Shown here: in pieces, positions 54,040-61,988 of the stretch
Layout: each line of letters opens with the position of its first letter
Position numbering within the stretch: the stretch's first letter is position 1
Assembly (NCBI RefSeq): GCF_003173575.1
Contig: NZ_QGNY01000001.1
Span: 558,001 to 622,000 of the forward strand
Source: Pedobacter paludis
Lineage (GTDB): Bacteria; Bacteroidota; Bacteroidia; Sphingobacteriales; Sphingobacteriaceae
Direction: 5' to 3'
Length of the DNA: 64,000 nucleotides
The notes under the pieces: model-generated
What the model was told of the DNA's origin: nothing
The model's database searches: none
What the model saw: only the letters and a program-made list of their open reading frames with translations
Made by a program: the position numbers and the translations under genes

Positions 54040-55077
54040 ATGTATAGGAAATCAATCGTATTTGCAATGCTTTTTTTAAGCATTGCATTGATGTATGCCT
54101 GTAGTAAAAATGAAGATGAAATTACACCTGAAGAAACGAAAATTGTTTTCTTGGTTCCATCCAATTTCCCTGCTCCAACATACAATTTCGAAGATAATAA
54201 ATTAACAAATGCAGGTTTTGCACTTGGCAAGAAACTGTTTTACGAAGCTCGTTTATCAGCTGATAAAAGTGTTTCATGCGGAAGCTGTCATCAGCAATTT
54301 GCAGGGTTTACGCAACTCGATCATCGCGTTAGCCACGGCGTTAACAATTGCCAGGGAAAAAGGAATACTCCTCCCCTTGTAAATTTGGCTTGGCAAAAGG
54401 CATTTTTTTGGGATGGTGGTGTGAAAAACATCGAAACCTCACCATTGAATGCAATTACCGATGTCTGTGAAATGGGAACTGATCTCGAAACAATTGTTGC
54501 TTTATTGAAAAATACAACTCCATATCCAGATCTATTTAAGAAAGCATTTGGGTCGCCAGAAATCAACTCTCAACGTGTGCTCAAATCCATTACTCAATTT
54601 ACAGCTGTACTCGTTTCGTGTAATTCTAAATACGATAAAGTGATGCGCAAAGAAAATGGAACAACCTTTTCATCCACAGAATTGGCTGGTTATAACTTAT
54701 TTAGAGAAAAATGCAGTTCTTGCCATGCAGAGCCTTTCTTTACAGATTTTTCTTACCGAAGCAATGGTTTAGACATTACCAGTGCAGATGAAGGAAGATC
54801 GCACATTACAGGAGTAAACACCGATTTTGGAAAGTTTCGGGTTCCAACACTGCGCAACATCGAATATACAAGTCCATACATGCACGATGGCCGTTTTTAC
54901 AGTTTGGATGAAGTTTTAGAACATTATAATTCGGGCATTAAAGCCTCTTCCAATTTAGATCCCCAACTTAAAAATGGTATAGCCTTAAGTACGGGCGAAC
55001 GCGAACAAATAAAAGCATTTTTAAAAACATTAACAGACAATGAATTTATCAAAAACACATTATACAGTGAAACGTAA
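54040..55077 (+). CDS. MbnH-like di-haem cytochrome c peroxidase family protein
   Basis: A 345-residue lipoprotein (Cys21 after MYA) of the bacterial di-haem peroxidase superfamily. Two haem sites are visible, C80-GS-CH84 and C225-SS-CH229, with Met281 in SPYMHDGRF as a possible axial ligand and Trp124 in AFFWDGGVKN. It starts 1 bp after the MbnP-like stop. In methanotrophs MbnH uses a bis-Fe(IV) state to oxidise a Trp on MbnP; a similar reaction is proposed here from synteny and motifs. A plain peroxidase is the alternative. Confidence 0.87.
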   Translation: MYRKSIVFAMLFLSIALMYACSKNEDEITPEETKIVFLVPSNFPAPTYNFEDNKLTNAGFALGKKLFYEARLSADKSVSCGSCHQQFAGFTQLDHRVSHGVNNCQGKRNTPPLVNLAWQKAFFWDGGVKNIETSPLNAITDVCEMGTDLETIVALLKNTTPYPDLFKKAFGSPEINSQRVLKSITQFTAVLVSCNSKYDKVMRKENGTTFSSTELAGYNLFREKCSSCHAEPFFTDFSYRSNGLDITSADEGRSHITGVNTDFGKFRVPTLRNIEYTSPYMHDGRFYSLDEVLEHYNSGIKASSNLDPQLKNGIALSTGEREQIKAFLKTLTDNEFIKNTLYSET

Positions 55078-56017
55078 ACTGATCATTTTAGTTTTCATAT
55101 TTATGAGTACGCAAGCTTTGGCCTGCGATATTTGTGGTTGTTTTATGGGGATTACACCATATTTAAATAGAAATAACATTAGCTTGCTGTACAGATATCG
55201 ATCTTTTAACGGTTATAACGGACAGCCACATTCCTTATTTCCAAATGGTGGTAGTTTCTTTATTCCGGGGAACAGCCAAAATGCTCCCATTACAAATCAT
55301 GATGGGAATCCCGAAGATTATGAACTTTACAGATCATTAGAAATTCGAGGAAAGTATTTCATAACCAATAGATTGGAAGTTAATGCCATTTTGCCTTATG
55401 TTTCTAACAGCGAGCGTTATAATGGGTACACGTCATCCATTTCTGGAGTTGGAGATGTAAACTTTTATGCTGGATATCATTTGGTACAAAAAGAAGAAAG
55501 CAACTTTAAGCAACAGCTTATTGCAGGTGCTGGAATAAAATTACCTACTGGAAAAAATGATTTTAAAAATAATGAGGGCATTCGCTATTCTTCATTAATG
55601 CAAGCTGGAACTGGAAGCACCGATGGATTTATTTATTTAAATTATTTGGTGGGACTTGGAAAGTTCGGAGCAAGCTTAAACACATCTTATAAAGTAAATG
55701 GCAAAAACAACGAAGATGAAGGCATTGCAAATAGTACAACCAGTTTCCTCAATATTTTTTATACCCAAAGAATTGGCAAGGAAGTTCAGGTAATGCCATC
55801 TGCACAGTTTTTTTATGAATATTCCGGCGGAGAGAAATACAAAGGGATAAAAACAGGTGAACATGTGATGAATAATTTAATGGGAGGTCTTGGCGCAGAT
55901 GTTTTTTACAAAAATCTAGCATTAAATGCTGGCATTCAAAAGAACATTTTGGAGGGTGAAACCGACCACCCTATGAGTTCCGGAAAGGTTTATGTTGGGA
56001 TTTCTTACAATTTTTAA
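55040..56017 (+). CDS. Outer-membrane beta-barrel protein with N-terminal CDICGC motif
   Basis: A 325-residue exported protein. The signal peptide (KRKLIILVFIFMSTQALA) is cut before Cys29, giving a mature N-terminus CDICGCFMG with three cysteines in six residues. The rest shows alternating aromatic/hydrophobic strands of a transporter-like barrel (GVGDVNFYAGYHLV, AGAGIKLPTGKNDF, VYVGISYNF at the end). The cysteine cluster could take copper from the lipoproteins, an inference from context. The ATG overlaps the MbnH-like gene by 38 bp; a GTG at 55067 would give a more compact signal peptide and an 11-bp overlap. Confidence 0.72.
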   Translation: MNLSKTHYTVKRKLIILVFIFMSTQALACDICGCFMGITPYLNRNNISLLYRYRSFNGYNGQPHSLFPNGGSFFIPGNSQNAPITNHDGNPEDYELYRSLEIRGKYFITNRLEVNAILPYVSNSERYNGYTSSISGVGDVNFYAGYHLVQKEESNFKQQLIAGAGIKLPTGKNDFKNNEGIRYSSLMQAGTGSTDGFIYLNYLVGLGKFGASLNTSYKVNGKNNEDEGIANSTTSFLNIFYTQRIGKEVQVMPSAQFFYEYSGGEKYKGIKTGEHVMNNLMGGLGADVFYKNLALNAGIQKNILEGETDHPMSSGKVYVGISYNF

Positions 56018-56028
56018 AATAAAATAAT

Positions 56029-56478
56029 ATGAAAAAGATAATAGGATTTTGCTTAATGGTTTTTCTTTTTAGCGCTTGCAAAACAGAGCCAGATGCACAG
56101 GCTGTAAAAAAAGAAGTACTTAACATCCACGATAAACTGATGATGGATGGAGAAAAAGTAGTAAAAAATAAAATGAAGTTGGATTCAGTTTTGAAATCTG
56201 ATAAGATAAAATTAACAGACGATTCTTTGAAAGTCGCTGATTTAATTGCAAGATTAAACAAGGCTGATGAAGGCATGATGGATTGGATGCATTTCTTTAA
56301 AGAGGATTTTAAAGGCAAAAATAAGCAGGAAGATTTGGAGTATTATAAATCGCAAATGGTAAAGGTTAGACAGGTTGAAGATAGCTACATCAAGGTGACC
56401 AGAGAATCAGATTCGGTTTTAAAAGTTTACAATGTTTTGCCAGCAAATCAAATGCATATGGAACATCATAAGCATTAG
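56029..56478 (+). CDS. Lipoprotein with His/Met-rich C-terminus
   Basis: A 149-residue lipoprotein (FSAC, Cys17). The mature part is helical and Lys/Asp-rich, with the pattern of four amphipathic helices (for example LNIHDKLMMDGEKVVKNK and DEGMMDWMHFFKEDF), and ends with MHMEHHKH. The clustered Met and His at the tail and the MMDWMH stretch resemble Cu(I)-binding patterns. Homologues carry the uninformative label viral A-type inclusion protein. It lies 11 bp after the CDICGC gene. Confidence 0.65.
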   Translation: MKKIIGFCLMVFLFSACKTEPDAQAVKKEVLNIHDKLMMDGEKVVKNKMKLDSVLKSDKIKLTDDSLKVADLIARLNKADEGMMDWMHFFKEDFKGKNKQEDLEYYKSQMVKVRQVEDSYIKVTRESDSVLKVYNVLPANQMHMEHHKH

Positions 56479-56587
56479 ACATCCATTCTTTAAATCTATG
56501 GTCTAATGAATTTGGATTGTTCATTTCTTAAAATTGAACCACTGCAATTAAATAAATTAACTAATTCATAATAAATAGCTTAAGGTT

Positions 56588-56662
56588 TTTCCCGCTGATT
56601 TCACAGATTTTCGCTGAAACTATTTTCGAATCTGCACTTATCTTCTTAATCAGCGGGAATTC
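56588..56662. repeat. Imperfect inverted repeat between two copper-locus genes
   Basis: TTCCCGCTGATT and AATCAGCGGGAA bound the element, with a second nested pair CAGATTTTCG/CGAATCTG. The bases CCGCTGATT...CAGATT recall common Pedobacter intergenic sequences. Confidence 0.6.
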
Positions 56663-56737
56663 GAACAAAGTAACAAAACTACAATTAATTCCCTCCTACA
56701 AAACTGAGGTTGTATATTTACACTTTATTAAAATATC

Positions 56738-57388
56738 ATGAATAAAATTATTTCTTCGATAGCGATCTGTATGCTATCCATTACTATACTTTCATCCTGT
56801 CAGCAAGATAAAAAACTTCCATTTTATGGCGAACGCCATGCGGAAACAAAAAGAGATACCGCCGGAATAGAAAAGATAGATACCGTTTATCAAACCATTC
56901 CGAATTGGTCTTTTTTAAATCAAGACAGCGTAGTAACTACGAATAAATCAACTGATGGAAAGGTTTACGTCGCCGATTTTTTCTTCACTTCTTGTACCAC
57001 GATTTGCCCAACCATGCATCGCAATTTAATGACGGTTTACAATGAGTTTAAAACCAATCCAGATGTGATGTTTGTATCGCATACTATTGATTTTAAATAC
57101 GATAGACCCTACGTGTTAAAAAAATATGCTCAAAAATTAGGGGTAGATGGGCCAAAATGGCAATTCCTTTATGGCAGCAAAGACAGTGTTTACACTTTGG
57201 CCGAAAAGAATTACTTGGTAGCTGTTGGCGAAGATAGTACAGCCAAAGATGGTTACATCCACCAGGGTTATTTGGTTTTAATTGATAAAGACAGACGAAT
57301 TCGTGGCGCTTATGATGGCACAAAAGAAGATCAGGTAGAACAATTGAAAAAAGATATTCCAGTTTTATTGGCTGAATATAAAAAATAG
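56738..57388 (+). CDS. SCO1/SenC-family copper chaperone
   Basis: A 216-residue lipoprotein (Cys21) with a thioredoxin-like fold. The copper site is intact: C86-TTI-C90-P (FTSCTTICPTMH) and His175 (DGYIHQGYLVLID). SCO proteins deliver Cu to the Cu-A site of cytochrome c oxidase or reduce its cysteines. Its place after the MbnP/MbnH pair is the strongest sign that the locus handles copper. It has its own 259-bp upstream gap and is followed by the cytochrome c gene beyond a palindrome. Confidence 0.93.
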   Translation: MNKIISSIAICMLSITILSSCQQDKKLPFYGERHAETKRDTAGIEKIDTVYQTIPNWSFLNQDSVVTTNKSTDGKVYVADFFFTSCTTICPTMHRNLMTVYNEFKTNPDVMFVSHTIDFKYDRPYVLKKYAQKLGVDGPKWQFLYGSKDSVYTLAEKNYLVAVGEDSTAKDGYIHQGYLVLIDKDRRIRGAYDGTKEDQVEQLKKDIPVLLAEYKK

Positions 57389-57395
57389 ATAGAAC

Positions 57396-57480
57396 ATCGT
57401 CATTTCGACCAAAGTGGAGAAATTTTTTAAATTAATTATAAAGATTTCTAAGCTGTATTTACTCCGCTCGAAATGACGAT
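57396..57480. repeat. Intergenic palindrome with ATCGTCATTTCGA ends
   Basis: ATCGTCATTTCGACC (57396-57410) and CGCTCGAAATGACGAT (57465-57480) are inverted ends, with GGAGAAATTTTT and AAAGATTTCT as inner partners. Same end logic as the GTCAT/ATGAC family. Confidence 0.75.
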
Positions 57481-57499
57481 TTCTTTAACACAAAAATCC

Positions 57500-57922
57500 A
57501 TGCGCAAATACATCATCCATTCTATATTTCTATTTTCAGTTATCGCTATAATTGTTTCTTGCCAAAATCAGGAAACCATCGATTTACAGAATTACATGTC
57601 TAATGGAAAAGATATCTACAAAGCCAAATGTCAAAATTGCCATGGCGAAAATGGCGAGGGTTTGGGTCAGTTGGCGCCGCCCCTAACCGATTCTGTGTTT
57701 TTGATAGCCAATAAAAATCGCTTAGCCTGTATTATAAAAAATGGAGTTAATGAAACATTGGTTATTCATGGTAAAGAATACCGTGAAAAAATGCCTGCAT
57801 TCCCCGAATTGGCAGATATTGATGTAGCACAAGTAATGGTTTACGTTACCAATTCATTCGGAAACAAACAGGGCTTTGTTCCTTACAATCAAGTTTCTAC
57901 TCAATTGCAGAATTGCAAATAA
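57500..57922 (+). CDS. Lipoprotein cytochrome c (single haem)
   Basis: A 140-residue periplasm-facing lipoprotein (lipobox IVSC, Cys21) with one haem site C44-QN-CH48 in KAKCQNCHGENGEGLG and a likely Met ligand in EKMPAFPEL. It is an electron carrier of the class I type. The chosen ATG at 57500 gives a clean signal peptide MRKYIIHSIFLFSVIAIIVSC; the longer frame from 57473 runs into the palindrome. It follows the SCO gene and could feed an oxidase or the di-haem peroxidase. Confidence 0.87.
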   Translation: MRKYIIHSIFLFSVIAIIVSCQNQETIDLQNYMSNGKDIYKAKCQNCHGENGEGLGQLAPPLTDSVFLIANKNRLACIIKNGVNETLVIHGKEYREKMPAFPELADIDVAQVMVYVTNSFGNKQGFVPYNQVSTQLQNCK

Positions 57923-57970
57923 TTACAAATCTTAATTTATTTGGGTAAAAAAGCCCATCTTTGCGCAAAA

Positions 57971-58344
57971 TGCAGGTTGTTCTATCGCTGTTTCGAATAA
58001 AATCGAGAGAGAGGAAAGTCCGGGCAACGCAGGGCATCTCGCTTTCTAACGGAAAGGGATTCAAGAATGAAAACTTGAGTTACGGATTAGTGCAACAGAA
58101 AATATACCGTTCTGGCTTTAAGTCGGAATAAGGGTGAAAACGTGCGGTAAGAGCGCACGAGCATTGCAGGCGACTGTAATTGTTTGTAAACCCCGAGAGT
58201 TGAAAGACCAAATAGGCTAACGCATGTAGGGCTGCCCGTCCGATGTTAGTGGGTAGGTCGTTAGAGATAAACGGCAACGTTTATAGTGGATTAATGATAG
58301 AAATTCTGAGTAATCAGGAACAGAACCCGGCTTATAGACCTGCA
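57971..58344 (+). ncRNA. rnpB: RNase P RNA component, class A
   Basis: The conserved cores are present: GAGGAAAGTCCGGGC near 58010-58025 and CAGAACCCGGCTTATAGACC near 58321-58340. The first bases TGCAGGT pair with ACCTGCA at the end to form P1, and a T-run follows as terminator. CATCTTTG at 57956-57963 is a one-mismatch -7 element at the correct distance. Length of about 374 nt is normal. It processes tRNA precursors with RnpA. Confidence 0.95.
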
Positions 58345-58426
58345 TTTTTTTTTATTTTTTAGAAAAGCCATTCCAGTAAATCTTGGGCGATTTCTGTCCC
58401 GAAATACTATGTATCTTTAAAAAAAC

Positions 58427-58490
58427 TGTCATTTTGAGGAACGAAGAATCCATTTGATAGGTTACAGATTCTTCGTTCCTCAGAATGACA
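58427..58490. repeat. Intergenic palindrome, GTCAT/ATGAC family
   Basis: TGTCATTTTGAGGAACGAAG and its complement CTTCGTTCCTCAGAATGACA are the arms. The centre includes ATAGGTTACAG like the element at 25475-25537. Confidence 0.85.
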
Positions 58491-58622
58491 AAATACTAAG
58501 CATTAAATCATTCAAAACCTTTTTCAATATTTACCGTTTATAGCCTAAATTATTGTATAAAAAACTATACGTTAATTAAAAAATAATATATTCGCATCTA
58601 GAATAGAATAAAAATATCCATA

Positions 58623-60026
58623 ATGGCTAAACTACTAATAATTGATGATGAGCGGGCGATAAGAAGTACCTTACGCGAAATTCTTGAGTACGAAAATTAC
58701 GATGTAGAAGACATTGATAATGGCATTGATGGCCTAGAAATGATTAAGAAAGGTAATTTTGATCTTGTGCTTTGCGATATCAAGATGAATAAAATGGATG
58801 GTATGGAAGTGTTAGAACAGGCACAGATTATCAAACCTGATTTACCTTTCATCATGATTTCTGGTCACGGAACAGTTGAAACTGCTATCGAGGCCAGTAA
58901 AAAAGGAGCATTCGATTTCATTTCGAAACCACCGGATTTAAATCGTCTTTTAATTACAGTTCGCAATGGTTTAGATCGTGGTACTTTAGTAACAGAGACT
59001 AAAGTTTTAAAGCGGAAAGCCAGTAAAACCCGCGAAATTCTTGGTGCTTCAGATAGTATTTCAAAAATTAAAGAGACTATCGAGCGTGTTGCCCCTACCG
59101 AAGCCCGCGTTTTAATAACCGGAGCAAATGGTAGTGGTAAAGAGTTGGTAGCCCGTTGGTTACACGAAAAATCCAACCGTGCCGATAGTCCATTAATTGA
59201 AGTAAACTGCGCTGCAATTCCATCAGAACTAATTGAAAGTGAATTGTTTGGCCACGAAAAAGGCTCATTCACTTCAGCGGTGAAACAACGTATTGGTAAG
59301 TTTGAATTGGCCAACGGCGGAACCTTATTTTTGGACGAAATTGGCGATATGAGTCTTTCGGCTCAGGCAAAAGTTCTTCGTGCTTTGCAAGAACACAAGA
59401 TCACACGTGTTGGTGGCGAAAAAGAAATAGAAGTAAATGTTCGTGTTTTAGCGGCAACAAATAAAGATCTGTTAAAGGAAATTGAAGATGGTAATTTCCG
59501 TATGGATTTGTACCACCGATTAAATGTGATTAATATACACGTTCCTCATTTAACAGAAAGAATTGATGACATTCCTGTAATTGCTCAGAATTTTCTTGAA
59601 CGCATTTGTGATGATTATGGAATGCCCGTTAAAAAGATTAATGATGGTGGAATGGCTGCATTACAGGCTTTGCCTTGGACTGGTAACGTTCGGGAATTAC
59701 ATAATATGATCGAGCGTTTAATTATTTTAAGTGATAAGGTAATTACCGAAAATGATGTTCGAGCTTTTGCTAACCCTGGTGGAGGAACGAATATTGGCGC
59801 TGCTACAAGTGCCCAAATTGCAGGATCAGCTGGTTCTAATCTTGCTTCTGCATTTGATAGTTTTAATAATTTTCAGGATTATAAAGATCACGCAGAGCGA
59901 GAATTTATTAAATTTAAACTAGAAAAAAACAATTGGAATGTATCAAAAACCGCTGATGAAATCGATATTCAGCGCAGCCATTTGTATAGTAAAATAGAAA
60001 AATTCGGTTTGAAAAGAGCTGAGTAA
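58623..60026 (+). CDS. NtrC/NtrX-family response regulator with variant GAFTGA loop
   Basis: A 467-residue regulator. It has a receiver domain (1-120; phosphorylatable Asp52 in VLCDIKMNKMDG), a sigma-54 AAA+ domain (about 135-370; Walker A GANGSGKE at 167-174, Walker B GGTLFLDEIGDM) and a Fis-type helix-turn-helix (about 420-465, WNVSKTADEIDIQRSHLYSKI). The loop that touches sigma-54, normally GAFTGA, is GSFTSA (214-219), so sigma-54 activation may be altered or absent. No histidine kinase gene is adjacent. Overall arrangement is nearest to NtrX. Confidence 0.87.
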   Translation: MAKLLIIDDERAIRSTLREILEYENYDVEDIDNGIDGLEMIKKGNFDLVLCDIKMNKMDGMEVLEQAQIIKPDLPFIMISGHGTVETAIEASKKGAFDFISKPPDLNRLLITVRNGLDRGTLVTETKVLKRKASKTREILGASDSISKIKETIERVAPTEARVLITGANGSGKELVARWLHEKSNRADSPLIEVNCAAIPSELIESELFGHEKGSFTSAVKQRIGKFELANGGTLFLDEIGDMSLSAQAKVLRALQEHKITRVGGEKEIEVNVRVLAATNKDLLKEIEDGNFRMDLYHRLNVINIHVPHLTERIDDIPVIAQNFLERICDDYGMPVKKINDGGMAALQALPWTGNVRELHNMIERLIILSDKVITENDVRAFANPGGGTNIGAATSAQIAGSAGSNLASAFDSFNNFQDYKDHAEREFIKFKLEKNNWNVSKTADEIDIQRSHLYSKIEKFGLKRAE

Positions 60027-60044
60027 ATCTTCATTTGGAAATAA

Positions 60045-60105
60045 TGTCACATTGAGCTTGTCGAAATGCTTATAAATAAAGTTCTTCGACAAGCTCAGAA
60101 TGACA
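60045..60105. repeat. Intergenic palindrome, GTCAT/ATGAC family
   Basis: TGTCACATTGAGCTTGTCGA and TCGACAAGCTCAGAATGACA (reverse complement arms). It lies between the convergent NtrX-like and ClC genes. Confidence 0.85.
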
Positions 60106-60119
60106 GCATCTTAAAGAGT

Positions 60120-61910
60120 TTATCCCATATAATCGTTCTGCCTCATTAATAAAGCCCTGTATTTATTAAAAATAGCAGTTTTAGATACAAAACCAATATA
60201 TCGATTAGCCTCATCTACAACTGGCAATATCCATACATTATCCTGTTCCATTTTTTGCAGAACAGATTTTAAGTCGTCATTTTCATGAATTAAATCGGGT
60301 GCCGATCGAACTAGATGCGAAGCGGTTATTGAATCTTTCTCGCCATTACTCATCATCTCGTTAAACAGTTCCTCTACATAAATGATTCCTTTAAAATCAC
60401 CAGCTTCATCTGTTACTGCACAAATATTTTTATGCGATTGCAGCATCTCATTCATTCTGAGAGATAGTGTATCATTCATATTGAAGTGCGGATAATTTTT
60501 CTCAATCAGGTATTTTAATTTCATCTGATTTAAAACAGTCGTGTCCTTATCCTCATGTGATAGAAGTTCGCCTTTATCCGCTAAAGCTTTGGTGTAAATG
60601 GAGTGCTTTTGCGAACTCCGATTAATGGCATACGAAATAGCAGTTGTAATCATTAATGGAACCATTAAGATATATCCACCGGTGATTTCGGCAATCAAAA
60701 AAATTCCTGTTAAGGGTGCGTGCATAATTGATCCCAAAGCGGCAGCCATACCAGCTACAATAAAATTGGAAACATTTAAATGCGCAAGACCTGAGAGATT
60801 TACAATGTATGCAAAAATAAAACCAATTAAACCACCCATAATTAAACTAGGGGCAAATGTTCCGCCATTGCCACCAGCACCCAAAGTAACAAGCGTGGCA
60901 ATTGATTTCATAAAAATAGTTACAACCGTAAATAAAATTACCAGGGCAGGAATATTATTGTATGCTGAAAAGATACTGTTGTTAATTACCGAAAGATAAT
61001 CTCCTTTTAAAAGTGCTTTTATTGTAATATAACCTTCGCCATACAGAGTAGGGAAAAGAAAAACCATTGCACCCAATAGAAGTCCACCAATTATTACTTT
61101 GGCGTAAGGATGTTTAATCTTATAGAAAAATCCTTTTATCGCATAGTTTGCTTTTGTAAAGTAGATTGAAAATAATCCGATAAAGCCAGCAAGCAAAACA
61201 TAATAAAACAAAGCATTAACCTGCCAGCCTTCTGTTACCAGGAAAAACAACTGTTGGGTGTAAAATAATCTGGCGACCACAGCAGCGGTTGCCGCAGAAA
61301 GTAAAAGCGGAATAAAAGCTGGAATCGTAAATTCTGGTAGAAGAATTTCAATGGCAAAAACTATTCCCGCAACTGGACTATTAAAGGCTCCTGCTATTCC
61401 TGCAGCTGCACCGCAAGCCACAAGCATGGTAATTTCTCTGTAGGATAAACCTAAAAACCGCCCAAGATTAGACCCAATTGCAGACCCACTGGTTACGATG
61501 GGTGCTTCCAAACCTGTAGATCCACCAAAGCCGACCGTAATTGCAGCTGTGATGATTTGCGAATAAATATTATGAGGTTCTACCCTACTGGATTTTTTAG
61601 AAATGGCATAGAGCAAAGGTGTTAAACCCGTTTCGAACTTACTTTTTCTTATAAAATATTTGATATAAAGAACGGTTAGAAAAATCCCAATCATCGGAAA
61701 AATAAAGAATAGGTAATATTTATACTTCCAGTGCCAGTCAGACTGTAAAAATTCTTCTATATGATGGGTTAAACTTTTTAAAACAGCAGCTGCCAAGCCA
61801 GCTAAAACGCCTACAATTACGGCAAGAACAATCAGAAAATTACGGTTTGATATTTTTGATTTTCTGTACTGATTAATCGTATCAAGGTAATTTACAAAAC
61901 GGATATACAT
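60120..61910 (-). CDS. ClC-family chloride channel/transporter with CBS domains
   Basis: A 596-residue protein with the ClC membrane core (about residues 25-430) and a C-terminal pair of CBS domains (about 455-590). The gating glutamate is Glu135 in GGSTGLEAPIVTSG, and the GGNGGTFAPSLIMGG segment carries the second selectivity element. The usual first motif GSGIP reads ETGLTPLL here, so the Ser that coordinates the ion is not in place. The cytosolic CBS pair could bind nucleotides. Probable Cl-/H+ exchanger, but selectivity could be altered. Confidence 0.88.
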   Translation of the reverse strand: MYIRFVNYLDTINQYRKSKISNRNFLIVLAVIVGVLAGLAAAVLKSLTHHIEEFLQSDWHWKYKYYLFFIFPMIGIFLTVLYIKYFIRKSKFETGLTPLLYAISKKSSRVEPHNIYSQIITAAITVGFGGSTGLEAPIVTSGSAIGSNLGRFLGLSYREITMLVACGAAAGIAGAFNSPVAGIVFAIEILLPEFTIPAFIPLLLSAATAAVVARLFYTQQLFFLVTEGWQVNALFYYVLLAGFIGLFSIYFTKANYAIKGFFYKIKHPYAKVIIGGLLLGAMVFLFPTLYGEGYITIKALLKGDYLSVINNSIFSAYNNIPALVILFTVVTIFMKSIATLVTLGAGGNGGTFAPSLIMGGLIGFIFAYIVNLSGLAHLNVSNFIVAGMAAALGSIMHAPLTGIFLIAEITGGYILMVPLMITTAISYAINRSSQKHSIYTKALADKGELLSHEDKDTTVLNQMKLKYLIEKNYPHFNMNDTLSLRMNEMLQSHKNICAVTDEAGDFKGIIYVEELFNEMMSNGEKDSITASHLVRSAPDLIHENDDLKSVLQKMEQDNVWILPVVDEANRYIGFVSKTAIFNKYRALLMRQNDYMG

Positions 61911-61988
61911 TTCTATTGTACTTTAATAGAGAGCGATTGTTCCAAATGTGGCAAAAGTGGTTTATAGAGCCAGTTTTATTGACTCTAA

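Noticed and set aside
58865..59314. 149-codon minus-strand ORF
   Set aside because: Opposite the AAA+ domain of the NtrX-like gene; shadow.
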